Assembly: GCA_946479075.1 (NCBI GenBank)
Contig: CAMLDT010000199.1
Span: 1 to 6,410 of the forward strand
Reading direction: 5' to 3'
From: an uncultured Polaromonas sp.
GTDB taxonomy: Bacteria; Pseudomonadota; Gammaproteobacteria; Burkholderiales; Burkholderiaceae
DNA length: 6,410 bases
The notes under the pieces are model-generated. The model made no database searches, was not told the origin of the DNA, and saw nothing but the letters and a program-made list of their open reading frames with translations. Shown in pieces: positions 1-6,410 of this stretch. How positions within the stretch are numbered: position 1 is the first letter of the stretch; the number at the start of each line of letters is the position of its first letter. Both the position numbers and the translations under genes were made by a program.

Positions 1-705
1 GGCTCGGTGGAACCGGATTTTTTAAGCCAAATCAGCCTCCAGCCCTTATGCGACGGGCGCAAGCAGCTATCAAAAACAGAGCATCTGGGCGCCCCGGCGT
101 GGCACTTGCGGGGGGAAGCGACCGCCGCGCTGGCTGCCCTGGCGCTGGCCCTGCGCGAAGCCGGGCTGGCCCATGCCTGGCGCGATGAGCAGCTCGCGGT
201 GAGGGACGCGCGGGGGCGGCGCGTCGGCAGCGTGGAGCGCGCCGTGGTTCGCGTGCTGGGCATCGCTACCACGGCGGTGCACCTGATCGGGCGGGCCGAA
301 GATGGCCGCTTCTGGGTGCAGCAGCGCGCGTGGAGCAAGTCCAACGACCCCGGCCTGTGGGACACGCTGATGGGCGGCATGATCAGCGCCGCCGACACCC
401 TGGAAAGCGCACTGGAGCGCGAAACCTGGGAAGAGGCCGGCCTGCGGCTGGGCCAGTTGCGCAGCATCGTGCGAGGCGGCCATGTCGATATCCGCCGTCC
501 GTGTGACGATGGTGGCGGCGCCGGCTATGTGATCGAGCGCATTGACTGGTACCACTGCACCGTACGGGACGGGCTGGTGCCGGTGAATCAGGACGGCGAA
601 GTCGAACGCTTCGTGCTGATGGACGAAAGCGAGATGCTGGAGAAGATGCACGCCCATGAATTCACCAGCGAAGCCGCGCTGATCCAGGCTGCGCTGCTGG
701 CGTGA
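1..705 (+). CDS. NUDIX hydrolase, DUF4743 (Tnr3/Nudt20-like) type, 5' partial
   Basis: Probable NUDIX pyrophosphohydrolase with the DUF4743 N-terminal domain. Numbering from the GTG at 7, the NUDIX box spans G124 to L146: G-x5-D-x7-RETWEEAGL, with Asp130 where the classical motif has Glu. The metal-binding REx2EE core (R138, E139, E142, E143) is intact. The segment from WRDEQLAV to AVHLIG (58-95) and the DPGLWDTLMGG block (114-124) are typical of this branch. Eukaryotic relatives (yeast YJR142W, plant Nudt20/24, the Tnr3 C-terminal domain) act on oxidised or damaged thiamin diphosphates; the same role here is inference. The frame is open to base 1, and the first codons (GSVEP) look like coding sequence of the DUF4743 domain. 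The true start therefore probably lies upstream, with some 50 residues missing. The GTG at 7 is only a fallback start and has no ribosome site within view. Residues 4-27 are encoded by repeat-like DNA. The stop is TGA at 703-705, 21 bp from the stop of the convergent transporter gene. Confidence 0.85.
   Translation, partial: GSVEPDFLSQISLQPLCDGRKQLSKTEHLGAPAWHLRGEATAALAALALALREAGLAHAWRDEQLAVRDARGRRVGSVERAVVRVLGIATTAVHLIGRAEDGRFWVQQRAWSKSNDPGLWDTLMGGMISAADTLESALERETWEEAGLRLGQLRSIVRGGHVDIRRPCDDGGGAGYVIERIDWYHCTVRDGLVPVNQDGEVERFVLMDESEMLEKMHAHEFTSEAALIQAALLA
15..83. repeat. Comamonadaceae-type interspersed repeat, read through in the NUDIX gene
   Basis: This stretch is AT-richer than its surroundings. 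It starts with a run of T, has a short inverted repeat GCCC (42-45) / GGGC (55-58) around TTATGCGAC, and ends in GCAGCTATCAAAAACA. From memory, close variants of this order (AAGCCAAATCAGCCTCCAGC, then CTTAT, then AAGCGCAAGCAGCTATCAA) occur as intergenic dispersed elements in Polaromonas, Rhodoferax and Acidovorax genomes. Here it is in frame with the NUDIX gene and gives roughly FLSQISLQPLCDGRKQLSK, using codons otherwise scarce in this window (two TTA, one CTA, one TCA). Element ends are approximate. The family assignment rests on recall, not on a search, and only one full copy is in the window. Confidence 0.55.
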
Positions 706-726
706 CACCCTGGCAGCAAGAGGGCT

Positions 727-1947
727 CTACACCCTGCCGATCTCGGGCCACCGGTGGTGCAGGTAAACCCAGGCCAGCAGCCCGATACCCATCATCAGCA
801 GCGAGACCGCCGCCAATGCCACGGTGGAATGCATGATCAGCGGCGCAATCACACCGGCCACGATGCCGTTGGCGGTGGAACCGATGAAGGCCTGCAGCGA
901 CGAGGCCATGCCGCGCCGTTCGGGGTAGAGGTCCAGCACCAGCAAGGTCACCACCGGCACCATCAGCGCCCAGCCGAAGGCGAACACCGCAATCGGAAAC
1001 AGCGCCCAGGACACATGCGCCTTGAACAGCAGGTTGGCGATGAGGTTCAGCACGGCGACGACCAGCATGATCACAAAGCCGTGGCGGATCTGCTGCTTGG
1101 GTGCGATGTTTCCGGCCAGGCGCCCGCTGAGCCAGGCGCCGGCCATGATGCCGGAAATGGTCAGCACAAAAAACCAGAAAAATTGCGTGGGCGCCAGCTT
1201 CAGGTGTGAACCCAGGAATTCGGGTGCGGCCAGCACATAGAGGAACATGCCATTGAAGGGCACGCCGCTGGCCAGCGCCAGCAGGAAAAACCGCGCGCTG
1301 GAGCCAAGCTGCCAGTAGCCGCGCATCAGGTGTTTGACGTTAAAGGGCTGGCGCTGGGTCACATGCAGTGTTTCGGGCAGCAACCGGTAGTTGGCGGTCC
1401 ACAGCAGCACGCCGACGCCAGTGAGAAACCAGAAGATCGCATGCCAGTTCAGGTGCACGAACAGCCAGCCACCGATGATGGGCGCAACTGCCGGCGCAAC
1501 GCCAAAATAAATCGTCACCTGGCTCATGACCTTTTGCGCCTGGGCCGGCGGGAACATGTCGCGGATCACGGCGCGCGAGACCACAATCCCGGCGCCGGTG
1601 GACAGGCCCTGCAGGGCCCGGAAAAAAACCAGCTGGCCGATGCTTTGTGACAGCGCGCAGCCGGCCGATGCGGCCGTGAAAACGGCGATGCCCCACAGCA
1701 CCACCGGGCGGCGCCCGAAGCTGTCGGCCAGCGCGCCGTGGAACAAATTCATGAAGGCAAAACCAAACAGGTAGGCCGACAGTGTTTGCTGCATCTCGAC
1801 CGGCGTGGCGCCCAGAGAACCGGCGATGCCCGAAAACGCCGGGATGTAGGTGTCGATGGAAAACGGGCCCAGCATGCCCAACACGGCCAGCAAGGCCGCC
1901 AGGGCCCAGCGCGGCGCTTTCCAGAGCTGGTCGGCGTTGGGGTTCAT
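727..1947 (-). CDS. Bcr/CflA family multidrug efflux MFS transporter
   Basis: Inner-membrane proton-driven drug exporter of the major facilitator superfamily (DHA1, Bcr/CflA branch). Its 406 residues compare with about 400 for the family. It has about twelve hydrophobic segments, beginning near residue 14. Diagnostic parts are Asp32 in helix 1 (SIDTYIPA), motif A GALADSFGRRP (71-81) after helix 2, the motif B region with Arg110 (RALQGLSTGAG), IRDMF (128-132), and the antiporter motif C region GVAPAVAPIIGGW (149-161). The central loop is near residues 190-215, as expected. Substrates cannot be read from the sequence; E. coli Bcr exports bicyclomycin and related compounds. The ATG at 1947 gives the expected short cytoplasmic N-terminus. 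There is no clear Shine-Dalgarno sequence, and the stop of the Na/Pi gene is only 21 bp upstream, so translation may depend on coupling. The TAG stop converges on the NUDIX gene. Confidence 0.93.
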   Translation of the reverse strand: MNPNADQLWKAPRWALAALLAVLGMLGPFSIDTYIPAFSGIAGSLGATPVEMQQTLSAYLFGFAFMNLFHGALADSFGRRPVVLWGIAVFTAASAGCALSQSIGQLVFFRALQGLSTGAGIVVSRAVIRDMFPPAQAQKVMSQVTIYFGVAPAVAPIIGGWLFVHLNWHAIFWFLTGVGVLLWTANYRLLPETLHVTQRQPFNVKHLMRGYWQLGSSARFFLLALASGVPFNGMFLYVLAAPEFLGSHLKLAPTQFFWFFVLTISGIMAGAWLSGRLAGNIAPKQQIRHGFVIMLVVAVLNLIANLLFKAHVSWALFPIAVFAFGWALMVPVVTLLVLDLYPERRGMASSLQAFIGSTANGIVAGVIAPLIMHSTVALAAVSLLMMGIGLLAWVYLHHRWPEIGRV

Positions 1948-1968
1948 GGGCAGGCGGCCCGGCGCCGG

Positions 1969-3633
1969 TCAGCCGGCCTGGTCATCGAGCAGCACACTCT
2001 GGCGCAGGCGGTTGGGTGCCAGTGCGCCGGCCGAATCGAGGATGGGATAGGCAATCGAGCAGATGTGCGAGTTGATGCGCTTGAGGTCACTGATCAGGTC
2101 GATGTGCAGCGAACTGGTCTCCATGCTCTGGGCGGTGCGCTCTGAAAGCCGGCCCAAGTGCGTGCTTGCGTAGGCGCGCTCCAGATCGCGGAAGCGCGCT
2201 TTTTCTTCCAGGAGTTTTTGTGCATCACGCACACTGCCGTTCAGAAACACGCTCATGCTCAAGCGCAGGTTGTCGATCAGGCGCGCGTGCAGCTCGCAAA
2301 TTTCAGCCATGCCGGCTTCGGAGAAATTCCGCCCCGGCTTGATCTTCTTGTCCTCGATGTCGATCAGCACGCGCTCGATGATGTCGCCGATCTGCTCCAT
2401 GTTGATGGTGAAGCTGATGATGTCCGTCCAGCGGCGGCTTTCTTCCTCAGCCAGCGCCTCGCGCGAAATTTTGGTCAGGTAATACTTGATGGCCGAGTAC
2501 AGCGAATCAACGGTGTCGTCCAGCTTGCGCAGGGTTTCTGCGAGTTGCAGGTCGTTCCTGCGGATAACCTCCAGCACCCCGAGCAGCATGCTTTCCACCA
2601 CGTCGGCCTGGTGCAGGGCCTCGCGCGCCGCATTGGAAATGGCGAGAGAAGGGGTGGACAGCGCCGACGGGTCCAGGTGGTTGGGCCGGGTGCTGACGAG
2701 CGGTGTGTCGGCCTTGGGCAGGAGCTTCTGCGTCCAGCGCGCGACCGGGTTGGTCAGGCCGATGAAGGCGACACCGACCACAATATTGAAACTCAGGTGA
2801 AACAGCACCACGGCGCTGGCCCGGTCGCCCAGGAAGGGCAGCACGTGGCTGATCCACAGGCCGACAAAAGGTGCCGAGACCATCACCCCCATGATCTTGA
2901 AAGCCAGCGTGCCGATGGGCACCTGGCGGGTTTCGATGGACGATTTCGCCGTCGTCAGCACCGCCAGCACACCGCTGCCCAGATTGGCACCCAGCACCAT
3001 GCCGAGTGCGACATCCAGCGGGATGCCGCCGGAGGCTGCCAGCGTGGCGATCAGCAGCACCACCGCCAGGCTGGAGTAGGAAATCACGGCCAGTGCCATG
3101 CCCAGTGTGATCTCCAGCAGGAGATCGCTGCCGACGGACGCAAACAGCGCTTTCACGGCCGGCGATTGCGTCAGCACCACGGTGGAGTCGGTCACCAGCC
3201 GGAGGGCCAGCAGCATCAGGCCGAGACCGATGAGGATGCGGCCGACACGTCCGATGGTCGAGGCCTGGCGCGGGATGAACAGCACCACCCCGACAAAGAT
3301 CAGCAGCGGCGACAGCCAGGACAGGTCAAATGAAAACACCACAGCGATCAGGGCTGTCCCGATGTCGGCGCCGCGCATCACCGCCAGCGCGGCCGGCAGG
3401 GTCATCAGGCCCTGGCCCACGAAGGAAGAAGTGATCAGGGCGGTGGCGGTGCTGGACTGCACCAGCGCCGTGACGCCGATGCCCGACAGGGCCGCCGTGA
3501 AGCGGTTGCCCACGCTGCGCGCGAGGATGTGGCGCAAATTGGCACCGAACACGCGCAGGATGCCGGTTCTGACCAGGTGGGTGCCCCAGACCAGCAGCGC
3601 AATGGCTGCCAGCAGATTCAACAGATGCTTCAT
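1969..3633 (-). CDS. Na/Pi cotransporter family protein with PhoU-like C-terminal domain
   Basis: Membrane protein of the Na+/phosphate symporter (NptA/YjbB, PF02690) family, 554 residues. Two related membrane halves are visible. The first has QSSTAT (59-64) followed by RGADIGTAL (87-95). The second has SYSSLAVVLL (185-194) followed by GANLGSG (215-221). Hydrophobic segments run to about residue 295. A linker (300-330) leads to a soluble helical PhoU-like domain (about 335-535) with the usual acidic and basic heptads. The family moves phosphate across the inner membrane with sodium; E. coli YjbB has been linked to phosphate export, so direction is open. The PhoU-like part suggests control by cell phosphate status, but I see no clear Pho box upstream. 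The ATG at 3633 matches the conserved family N-terminus (MKHLLNLLAAIALLVWGTH), although no ribosome site precedes it. A Bcr/CflA gene follows after 21 bp. Confidence 0.93.
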   Translation of the reverse strand: MKHLLNLLAAIALLVWGTHLVRTGILRVFGANLRHILARSVGNRFTAALSGIGVTALVQSSTATALITSSFVGQGLMTLPAALAVMRGADIGTALIAVVFSFDLSWLSPLLIFVGVVLFIPRQASTIGRVGRILIGLGLMLLALRLVTDSTVVLTQSPAVKALFASVGSDLLLEITLGMALAVISYSSLAVVLLIATLAASGGIPLDVALGMVLGANLGSGVLAVLTTAKSSIETRQVPIGTLAFKIMGVMVSAPFVGLWISHVLPFLGDRASAVVLFHLSFNIVVGVAFIGLTNPVARWTQKLLPKADTPLVSTRPNHLDPSALSTPSLAISNAAREALHQADVVESMLLGVLEVIRRNDLQLAETLRKLDDTVDSLYSAIKYYLTKISREALAEEESRRWTDIISFTINMEQIGDIIERVLIDIEDKKIKPGRNFSEAGMAEICELHARLIDNLRLSMSVFLNGSVRDAQKLLEEKARFRDLERAYASTHLGRLSERTAQSMETSSLHIDLISDLKRINSHICSIAYPILDSAGALAPNRLRQSVLLDDQAG

Positions 3634-3645
3634 AAACTAGGAATC

Positions 3646-3675
3646 ACTATAACGCCCACCTGCCGTTTGTTGGCA
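3646..3675 (-). promoter_or_regulatory. Candidate promoter of the Na/Pi gene
   Basis: On the minus strand TATAGT (3651-3646) is a good -10 hexamer, lying 12 bp before the ATG. At a 17-bp spacing the -35 position reads GCCAAC, which is a poor match to TTGACA. The dyad TGCC-N7-GGCA (3661-3675) overlaps that region and might bind a regulator. The predicted transcript start would leave a leader of only about six bases. No promoter activity can be shown from sequence alone. Confidence 0.35.
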
Positions 3676-3697
3676 TCCTTCGACACTTGGAGCACCG

Positions 3698-3713
3698 GGC
3701 GGAATTTTCCGCC
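3698..3713. repeat. Inverted repeat, 7-bp arms
   Basis: GGCGGAATTTTCCGCC forms two perfect 7-base arms around a TT centre. Its AATTTTCC half (3703-3710) can alternatively pair with GGAAAATT at 3727-3734, enclosing an inner GGGC-TG-GCCC hairpin (3715-3724). The two pairings exclude each other. It could be an extra terminator stem, an operator, or the tail of the neighbouring dispersed repeat. Confidence 0.5.
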
Positions 3714-3730
3714 GGGGCTGGCCCAAGGAA

Positions 3731-3750
3731 AATTGGCCCCCTCGGGGGGC
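3731..3750 (-). terminator. lspA: Candidate rho-independent terminator after lspA
   Basis: Transcribed on the minus strand, GCCCCC-CGA-GGGGGC (3750-3736) makes a six-pair GC stem with a three-base loop, followed by CAATTTT. It begins 34 bp after the lspA stop. The T tract is short and interrupted, so termination may be partial. The stem also belongs to the repeat described for 3736-3780. Confidence 0.5.
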
Positions 3751-3780
3751 AGCATTACACGCAGTGAAAAGCGTGGGGGC
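3736..3780. repeat. Comamonadaceae-type GC-rich intergenic repeat
   Basis: On the minus strand this reads GCCCCCACGC, a variable middle (TTTTCACTGCGTG, pairing CACGC with GCGTG), then GCTGCCCCCCGAGGGGGC. From memory, elements of this build (GCCCCCACGCT, variable stem, GCTGCCCCCCGAGGGGGC) are dispersed just after genes in Comamonadaceae genomes and often act as terminators. It is a single copy in this window, so the repeat status depends on recall. Confidence 0.5.
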
Positions 3781-3784
3781 GCAT

Positions 3785-4282
3785 TCAGCTTCTTTTGACC
3801 CGCAACAACTCATCCAGGATCAGGCAGATCGCGCCGATGGTGATGGCGCTGTCGGCAATGTTGAAGGCGGGGAAATGCCAGCCGGCGTAGTGGAAGTCGA
3901 GGAAGTCCACCACGTAGCCGTGCATCATGCGGTCGATGACATTGCCAACGGCGCCGCCCAGGATGCAGGCCAGCGCAAACGAAAACAGCTTCTGGCCGGA
4001 GTGGGACTTCAGCATCCACAGGATAAACAGTGCGGCTGCAATACCCAGGATGGTGAAGAACCAGCGCTGCCACCCGGAGGCCGAGGCCAGGAAGGAAAAG
4101 GCCGCGCCGCTGTTGTGCACCCGCACGATGTTGAAAAAACTGGTGACGAAGGTCGCGTCACCGAGCTGGTAGTAGCCAAGGATCAGCACCTTGGTGAACT
4201 GATCGGCGATCAGCAGAATCAGGGCCAGGCCCAGCCACGGATACAAGCTGGCGGAGTGGGTTCCAAAGGTGGTCTTGGCCAT
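3785..4282 (-). CDS. lspA: Lipoprotein signal peptidase (signal peptidase II)
   Basis: Inner-membrane aspartyl protease that cuts the signal peptide from prolipoproteins after diacylglyceryl modification of the lipobox cysteine. It has 165 residues, normal for LspA. Conserved parts are ADQFTK (26-31), [10 protein letters not shown] (55-64), [10 protein letters not shown] (109-118) with catalytic Asp117, and [11 protein letters not shown] (140-150) with catalytic Asp144. Four membrane segments lie near 14-36, 70-91, 97-116 and 138-158. The ATG at 4282-4280 shares its A with the ileS TGA (TGATG), so the two are translationally coupled. The weak ribosome site AAGAAAG (4297-4291) lies eight bases before the ATG. 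A longer version starting at 4339 would put an arginine-rich stretch inside the ileS coding region and is less likely. The adjacent downstream hairpin probably ends the transcript. Confidence 0.97.
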   Translation of the reverse strand: MAKTTFGTHSASLYPWLGLALILLIADQFTKVLILGYYQLGDATFVTSFFNIVRVHNSGAAFSFLASASGWQRWFFTILGIAAALFILWMLKSHSGQKLFSFALACILGGAVGNVIDRMMHGYVVDFLDFHYAGWHFPAFNIADSAITIGAICLILDELLRVKRS

Positions 4283-6410
4283 CAGGCAAACTTTCTTGAC
4301 TCGCCGGCGCCGAACAGATTGCTGGTGCAGCGGCCGCACAGCGTCGGGTGCGCAGCATCATGACCGACATCAGCGCGGTAGTGCCAGCAGCGCTCACATT
4401 TGGTGTCAGAACTGGGCTTGACCCTGATGGACAGTGCGTCATCAGCTATTAATTCAATAGCAGACGTGATGAAGGCAAACTTCAAATCGTCGCCCAGGCT
4501 GGCCAGCAGTGGATAGTCCGCCGGCGGCACCGCCAGCGTCACATTGGCTTGCAGCGAGGAGCCGACCTGGCCCTCAGCGCGCAGGGCCTCGATGTCCTTG
4601 TTCACCGCATCACGCAGTTCGCGGATGCGGCCCCACTTCGCCAGCAGGTCCGCATTGGGCGCAGCCAGCTCGGCATAGGTTTCCATGAAGATCGATTCCG
4701 AGCTGCCAGCCAGCTTCCAGGCTTCTTCGGCGGTGAAGCTCAGGAAAGGCGCCATCCAGCGCAGCATGGCCTGGGTGATCTGGTGCAGCGCGGTCTGCGC
4801 GCTGCGCCGGGCCAGCGAATTCGGCGCCGTGGTGTAGAGCCGGTCCTTGAGGATGTCAAGGTAGAAGGAGCCCAGGTCTTCGCTGCAGTAGATCTGCAGC
4901 TTGGAGACCACCGGGTGGAATTCATAGACCTCGTAATGCGCCAGGATGTCGGCCTGCAGTTGCGCCGCGCGGCTCAGCGCGTAGCGGTCGATCTCCAGCA
5001 TCTGGTCCAGCGGCACGGCATCTTTGGCCGGATCGAAGTCGCTGATGTTGGCGAGCAAAAACTTCAGCGTGTTGCGCACGCGCCGGTAGGTGTCCACTAC
5101 CCGCGCGAGGATCTTGTCGTCGCCGGCAATGTCGCCCGAGTAGTCGCTGGCGGCGACCCAGAGGCGGATGATCTCGGCGCCCAGCTTTTTGCTGGTTTCC
5201 TGCGGATCGACGCCGTTGCCCTGCGACTTGCTCATCTTGCGGCCCTGGCTGTCCACGGTGAAGCCGTGGGTCAGCAGGCCCTTGTACGGCGCGTGGTCGT
5301 ACATCGCGCAGGCGGTCAAGAGCGAAGAGTGGAACCAGCCGCGGTGCTGATCATGGCCTTCCAGGTACAAATCGGCCGGCCAGGTGGACTGCCCCGCATG
5401 GCTTTTTTGCAGCACGGTGTAGTGCGTGGTGCCCGAGTCGAACCACACGTCGAGGATGTCGTTGCTTTTGGTATAGAACTCCGCGTCCGCGCCTATCAGC
5501 GACTCGGCCGTGGCCTTGCTCCAGGCCTCGATGCCGCCCTCGGCGACCATGGCGGCGGCCGTATCCATCAGTTCCATGGTGCGCGGATGCAATTCGCCGG
5601 TGGCCGTGTGGACGAAAAAAGGCAGCGGCACGCCCCAGTTGCGCTGGCGCGAGATGCACCAGTCGGGTCGCCCGGCGATCATGTCGCGCAGCCGGACCTT
5701 GCCGTTTTCGGGGTAGAAGCTGGTTTCCTCGATGGCCTTGAGCGCGAGCTGGCGCAGGGTCTGCGGCGCCTTGTCTTTGGTGAACACGCCTTCGCCCTCG
5801 TCCATGCGGATGAACCACTGGGCCGCAGCGCGGTAGATCACCGGCGACTTGTGGCGCCAGCAATGCGGGTAGCTGTGGGTGATGGTTTCGGTCGCGAACA
5901 GCCGGCCGGCATCTCGCAAGGCATCGATCACCAGCGGCGCGGCCTTCCAGATGTTGAGCCCGCCGAACAGCGGCAAGTCGTCCACGTAGCGGCCGTGCGC
6001 CTGCACCGGGTTCAGGATGTCGTCCACGGCGATGCCGTTGGCGATGCAGGAGTTGAAATCCTCCACACCATAGGCGGGCGAGGAGTGCACGATACCGGTG
6101 CCGTCGTCGGCGGTGGCGTAGTCGGCGAGAAACACCGGACTCAGGCGGCGGTAACCTTCATGCACCTCGTAAAACGGATGCTGGAAATTCAGCAGCGCCA
6201 GATTTTTGCCTTCGGTGGTCGCCAGCACCGTGCCGCTGAGCTTGAAACGCTCCATGCATTTTTCGACCAGTGAGGCGGCCAACAGCAGGATGCCGCGTTC
6301 GGTATCGACCAGCGCGTATTCCAGCTCGGGATTCAGGTTCAGTGCCTGATTCGCCGGGATGGTCCAGGCGGTCGTCGTCCAGATCACCGCAAACGCGTCT
6401 TTTGCGAGGC
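4282..6410 (-). CDS. ileS: Isoleucyl-tRNA synthetase, N-terminus outside window
   Basis: Cytoplasmic class I synthetase that charges tRNA-Ile with isoleucine. About 708 codons are visible, and roughly 220-230 N-terminal residues, including the HIGH motif, lie beyond base 6410. The numbers here start at the codon at 6387, a GTG that is an internal valine ([15 protein letters not shown]), not the start. Visible parts are the editing domain with [11 protein letters not shown] (3-13) and [16 protein letters not shown] (96-111, editing Asp110), [15 protein letters not shown] (242-256), DVWFDSG (313-319), [10 protein letters not shown] (343-352), the ATP-binding KMSKS (384-388), the helical anticodon-binding domain (about 430-600), and a C-terminal zinc site C664xxC667 / C684xxC687. 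This build matches the usual bacterial IleS1 type with its zinc tail, not the mupirocin-resistant IleS2 type. No frameshift is seen. An AT-rich palindrome encodes residues 643-648. It is followed directly by lspA. Confidence 0.98.
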   Translation of the reverse strand, partial: LAKDAFAVIWTTTAWTIPANQALNLNPELEYALVDTERGILLLAASLVEKCMERFKLSGTVLATTEGKNLALLNFQHPFYEVHEGYRRLSPVFLADYATADDGTGIVHSSPAYGVEDFNSCIANGIAVDDILNPVQAHGRYVDDLPLFGGLNIWKAAPLVIDALRDAGRLFATETITHSYPHCWRHKSPVIYRAAAQWFIRMDEGEGVFTKDKAPQTLRQLALKAIEETSFYPENGKVRLRDMIAGRPDWCISRQRNWGVPLPFFVHTATGELHPRTMELMDTAAAMVAEGGIEAWSKATAESLIGADAEFYTKSNDILDVWFDSGTTHYTVLQKSHAGQSTWPADLYLEGHDQHRGWFHSSLLTACAMYDHAPYKGLLTHGFTVDSQGRKMSKSQGNGVDPQETSKKLGAEIIRLWVAASDYSGDIAGDDKILARVVDTYRRVRNTLKFLLANISDFDPAKDAVPLDQMLEIDRYALSRAAQLQADILAHYEVYEFHPVVSKLQIYCSEDLGSFYLDILKDRLYTTAPNSLARRSAQTALHQITQAMLRWMAPFLSFTAEEAWKLAGSSESIFMETYAELAAPNADLLAKWGRIRELRDAVNKDIEALRAEGQVGSSLQANVTLAVPPADYPLLASLGDDLKFAFITSAIELIADDALSIRVKPSSDTKCERCWHYRADVGHDAAHPTLCGRCTSNLFGAGESRKFA
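4445..4461. repeat. ileS: AT-rich inverted repeat inside ileS
   Basis: GCTATT-AATTC-AATAGC has two 6-base arms. On the coding strand it reads through A-I-E-L-I-A (residues 643-648 as numbered for ileS) and uses the adjacent codons TTA and ATA, both unusual in this GC-rich gene. The right arm and what follows on the coding strand (ATAGCTG, then CGC) resemble the end of the repeat at 15-83 read on its minus strand (GATAGCTGCTTGCGC). Confidence 0.45.

Larger units (their letters stand above)
3634..3784. other. Hairpin-rich gap between lspA and the Na/Pi gene
   Basis: This is the only sizeable noncoding stretch in the window (151 bp). Reading in the direction of the flanking genes, it holds a small hairpin with CACGC/GCGTG arms, a strong GC hairpin followed by AATTTT, two overlapping inverted repeats, and a -10-like sequence just before the Na/Pi start. 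The reading frame crossing it on the plus strand has no recognisable product. I see no RNA gene here. Confidence 0.7.

Noticed and set aside
70..708. 212-codon open frame on the minus strand opposite the NUDIX gene
   Set aside because: The plus strand carries the NUDIX box and conserved blocks; the minus product has no recognisable motif.
706..726. CCCT...AGGG hairpin between the convergent stop codons
   Set aside because: The stem is only four pairs with a nine-base loop and no T tract, too weak to call a terminator.
1959..1968. Perfect palindrome CCGGCGCCGG between the Na/Pi and Bcr/CflA genes
   Set aside because: A 10-base GC palindrome is common by chance in such DNA, and there is no T tract or promoter-like element beside it.
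3048..3081. Second membrane motif of the Na/Pi protein has YSS where the first has QSS
   Set aside because: It looked like loss of a substrate residue, but from memory SYSSLAVVLL is usual in the Comamonadaceae members of this family.
2158..3333. 391-codon open frame on the plus strand opposite the Na/Pi gene
   Set aside because: Low-complexity Gln/His/Arg/Asp-rich product with no family features; the opposite strand encodes a clear membrane protein.
6055..6102. IleRS editing motif reads AYGVEDF, not GHGPDDY as in E. coli
   Set aside because: The catalytic aspartate is kept, and this variant is, as far as I recall, normal in betaproteobacterial IleRS.
4549..6273. 574-codon open frame on the plus strand opposite ileS
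   Set aside because: It is the shadow of a highly conserved gene in GC-rich DNA. The product has no recognisable domain and is rich in Arg, Gln, His and Val, as such shadows are.

Overview
The window reads as a chromosomal stretch from a GC-rich betaproteobacterium, most likely family Comamonadaceae (Polaromonas/Rhodoferax-like). The reasons are the style of the proteins, the ileS-lspA gene order, and two kinds of short interspersed repeat that I recall from that family. The genus is an inference from memory; no search was run.

Layout: a NUDIX hydrolase of the DUF4743 type (1-705, plus strand, 5' end cut off by the window) faces four minus-strand genes. From right to left along the minus strand these are ileS (4282-6410, N-terminal part outside the window), lspA (3785-4282, sharing one base with ileS), a 151-bp gap, a Na/Pi cotransporter with a PhoU-like tail (1969-3633), and after 21 bp a Bcr/CflA drug-efflux transporter (727-1947). 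The transporter gene and the NUDIX gene converge with 21 bp between their stop codons. No gap exceeds 300 bases.

How the genes relate: ileS and lspA form a tightly coupled pair (isoleucyl-tRNA synthetase and prolipoprotein signal peptidase, a common proteobacterial order). The gap after lspA holds a GC hairpin that can end this transcript, then a -10-like sequence for the Na/Pi gene. The Na/Pi gene and the Bcr/CflA gene could share that transcript. The NUDIX gene is a separate unit and probably sanitises damaged metabolites.

The core genes look ordinary and intact, and I see no CRISPR array, prophage, transposase, toxin-antitoxin pair or RNA gene. The most interesting signals are small. A 60-70-bp interspersed-repeat-like sequence is read through in frame inside the NUDIX gene, and an AT-rich palindrome resembling an arm of the same repeat family lies inside the ileS reading frame with rare codons. 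The gap at 3634-3784 is rich in hairpins, and the Na/Pi gene has a start with almost no leader and no ribosome binding site. I found no convincing undescribed multi-gene system.
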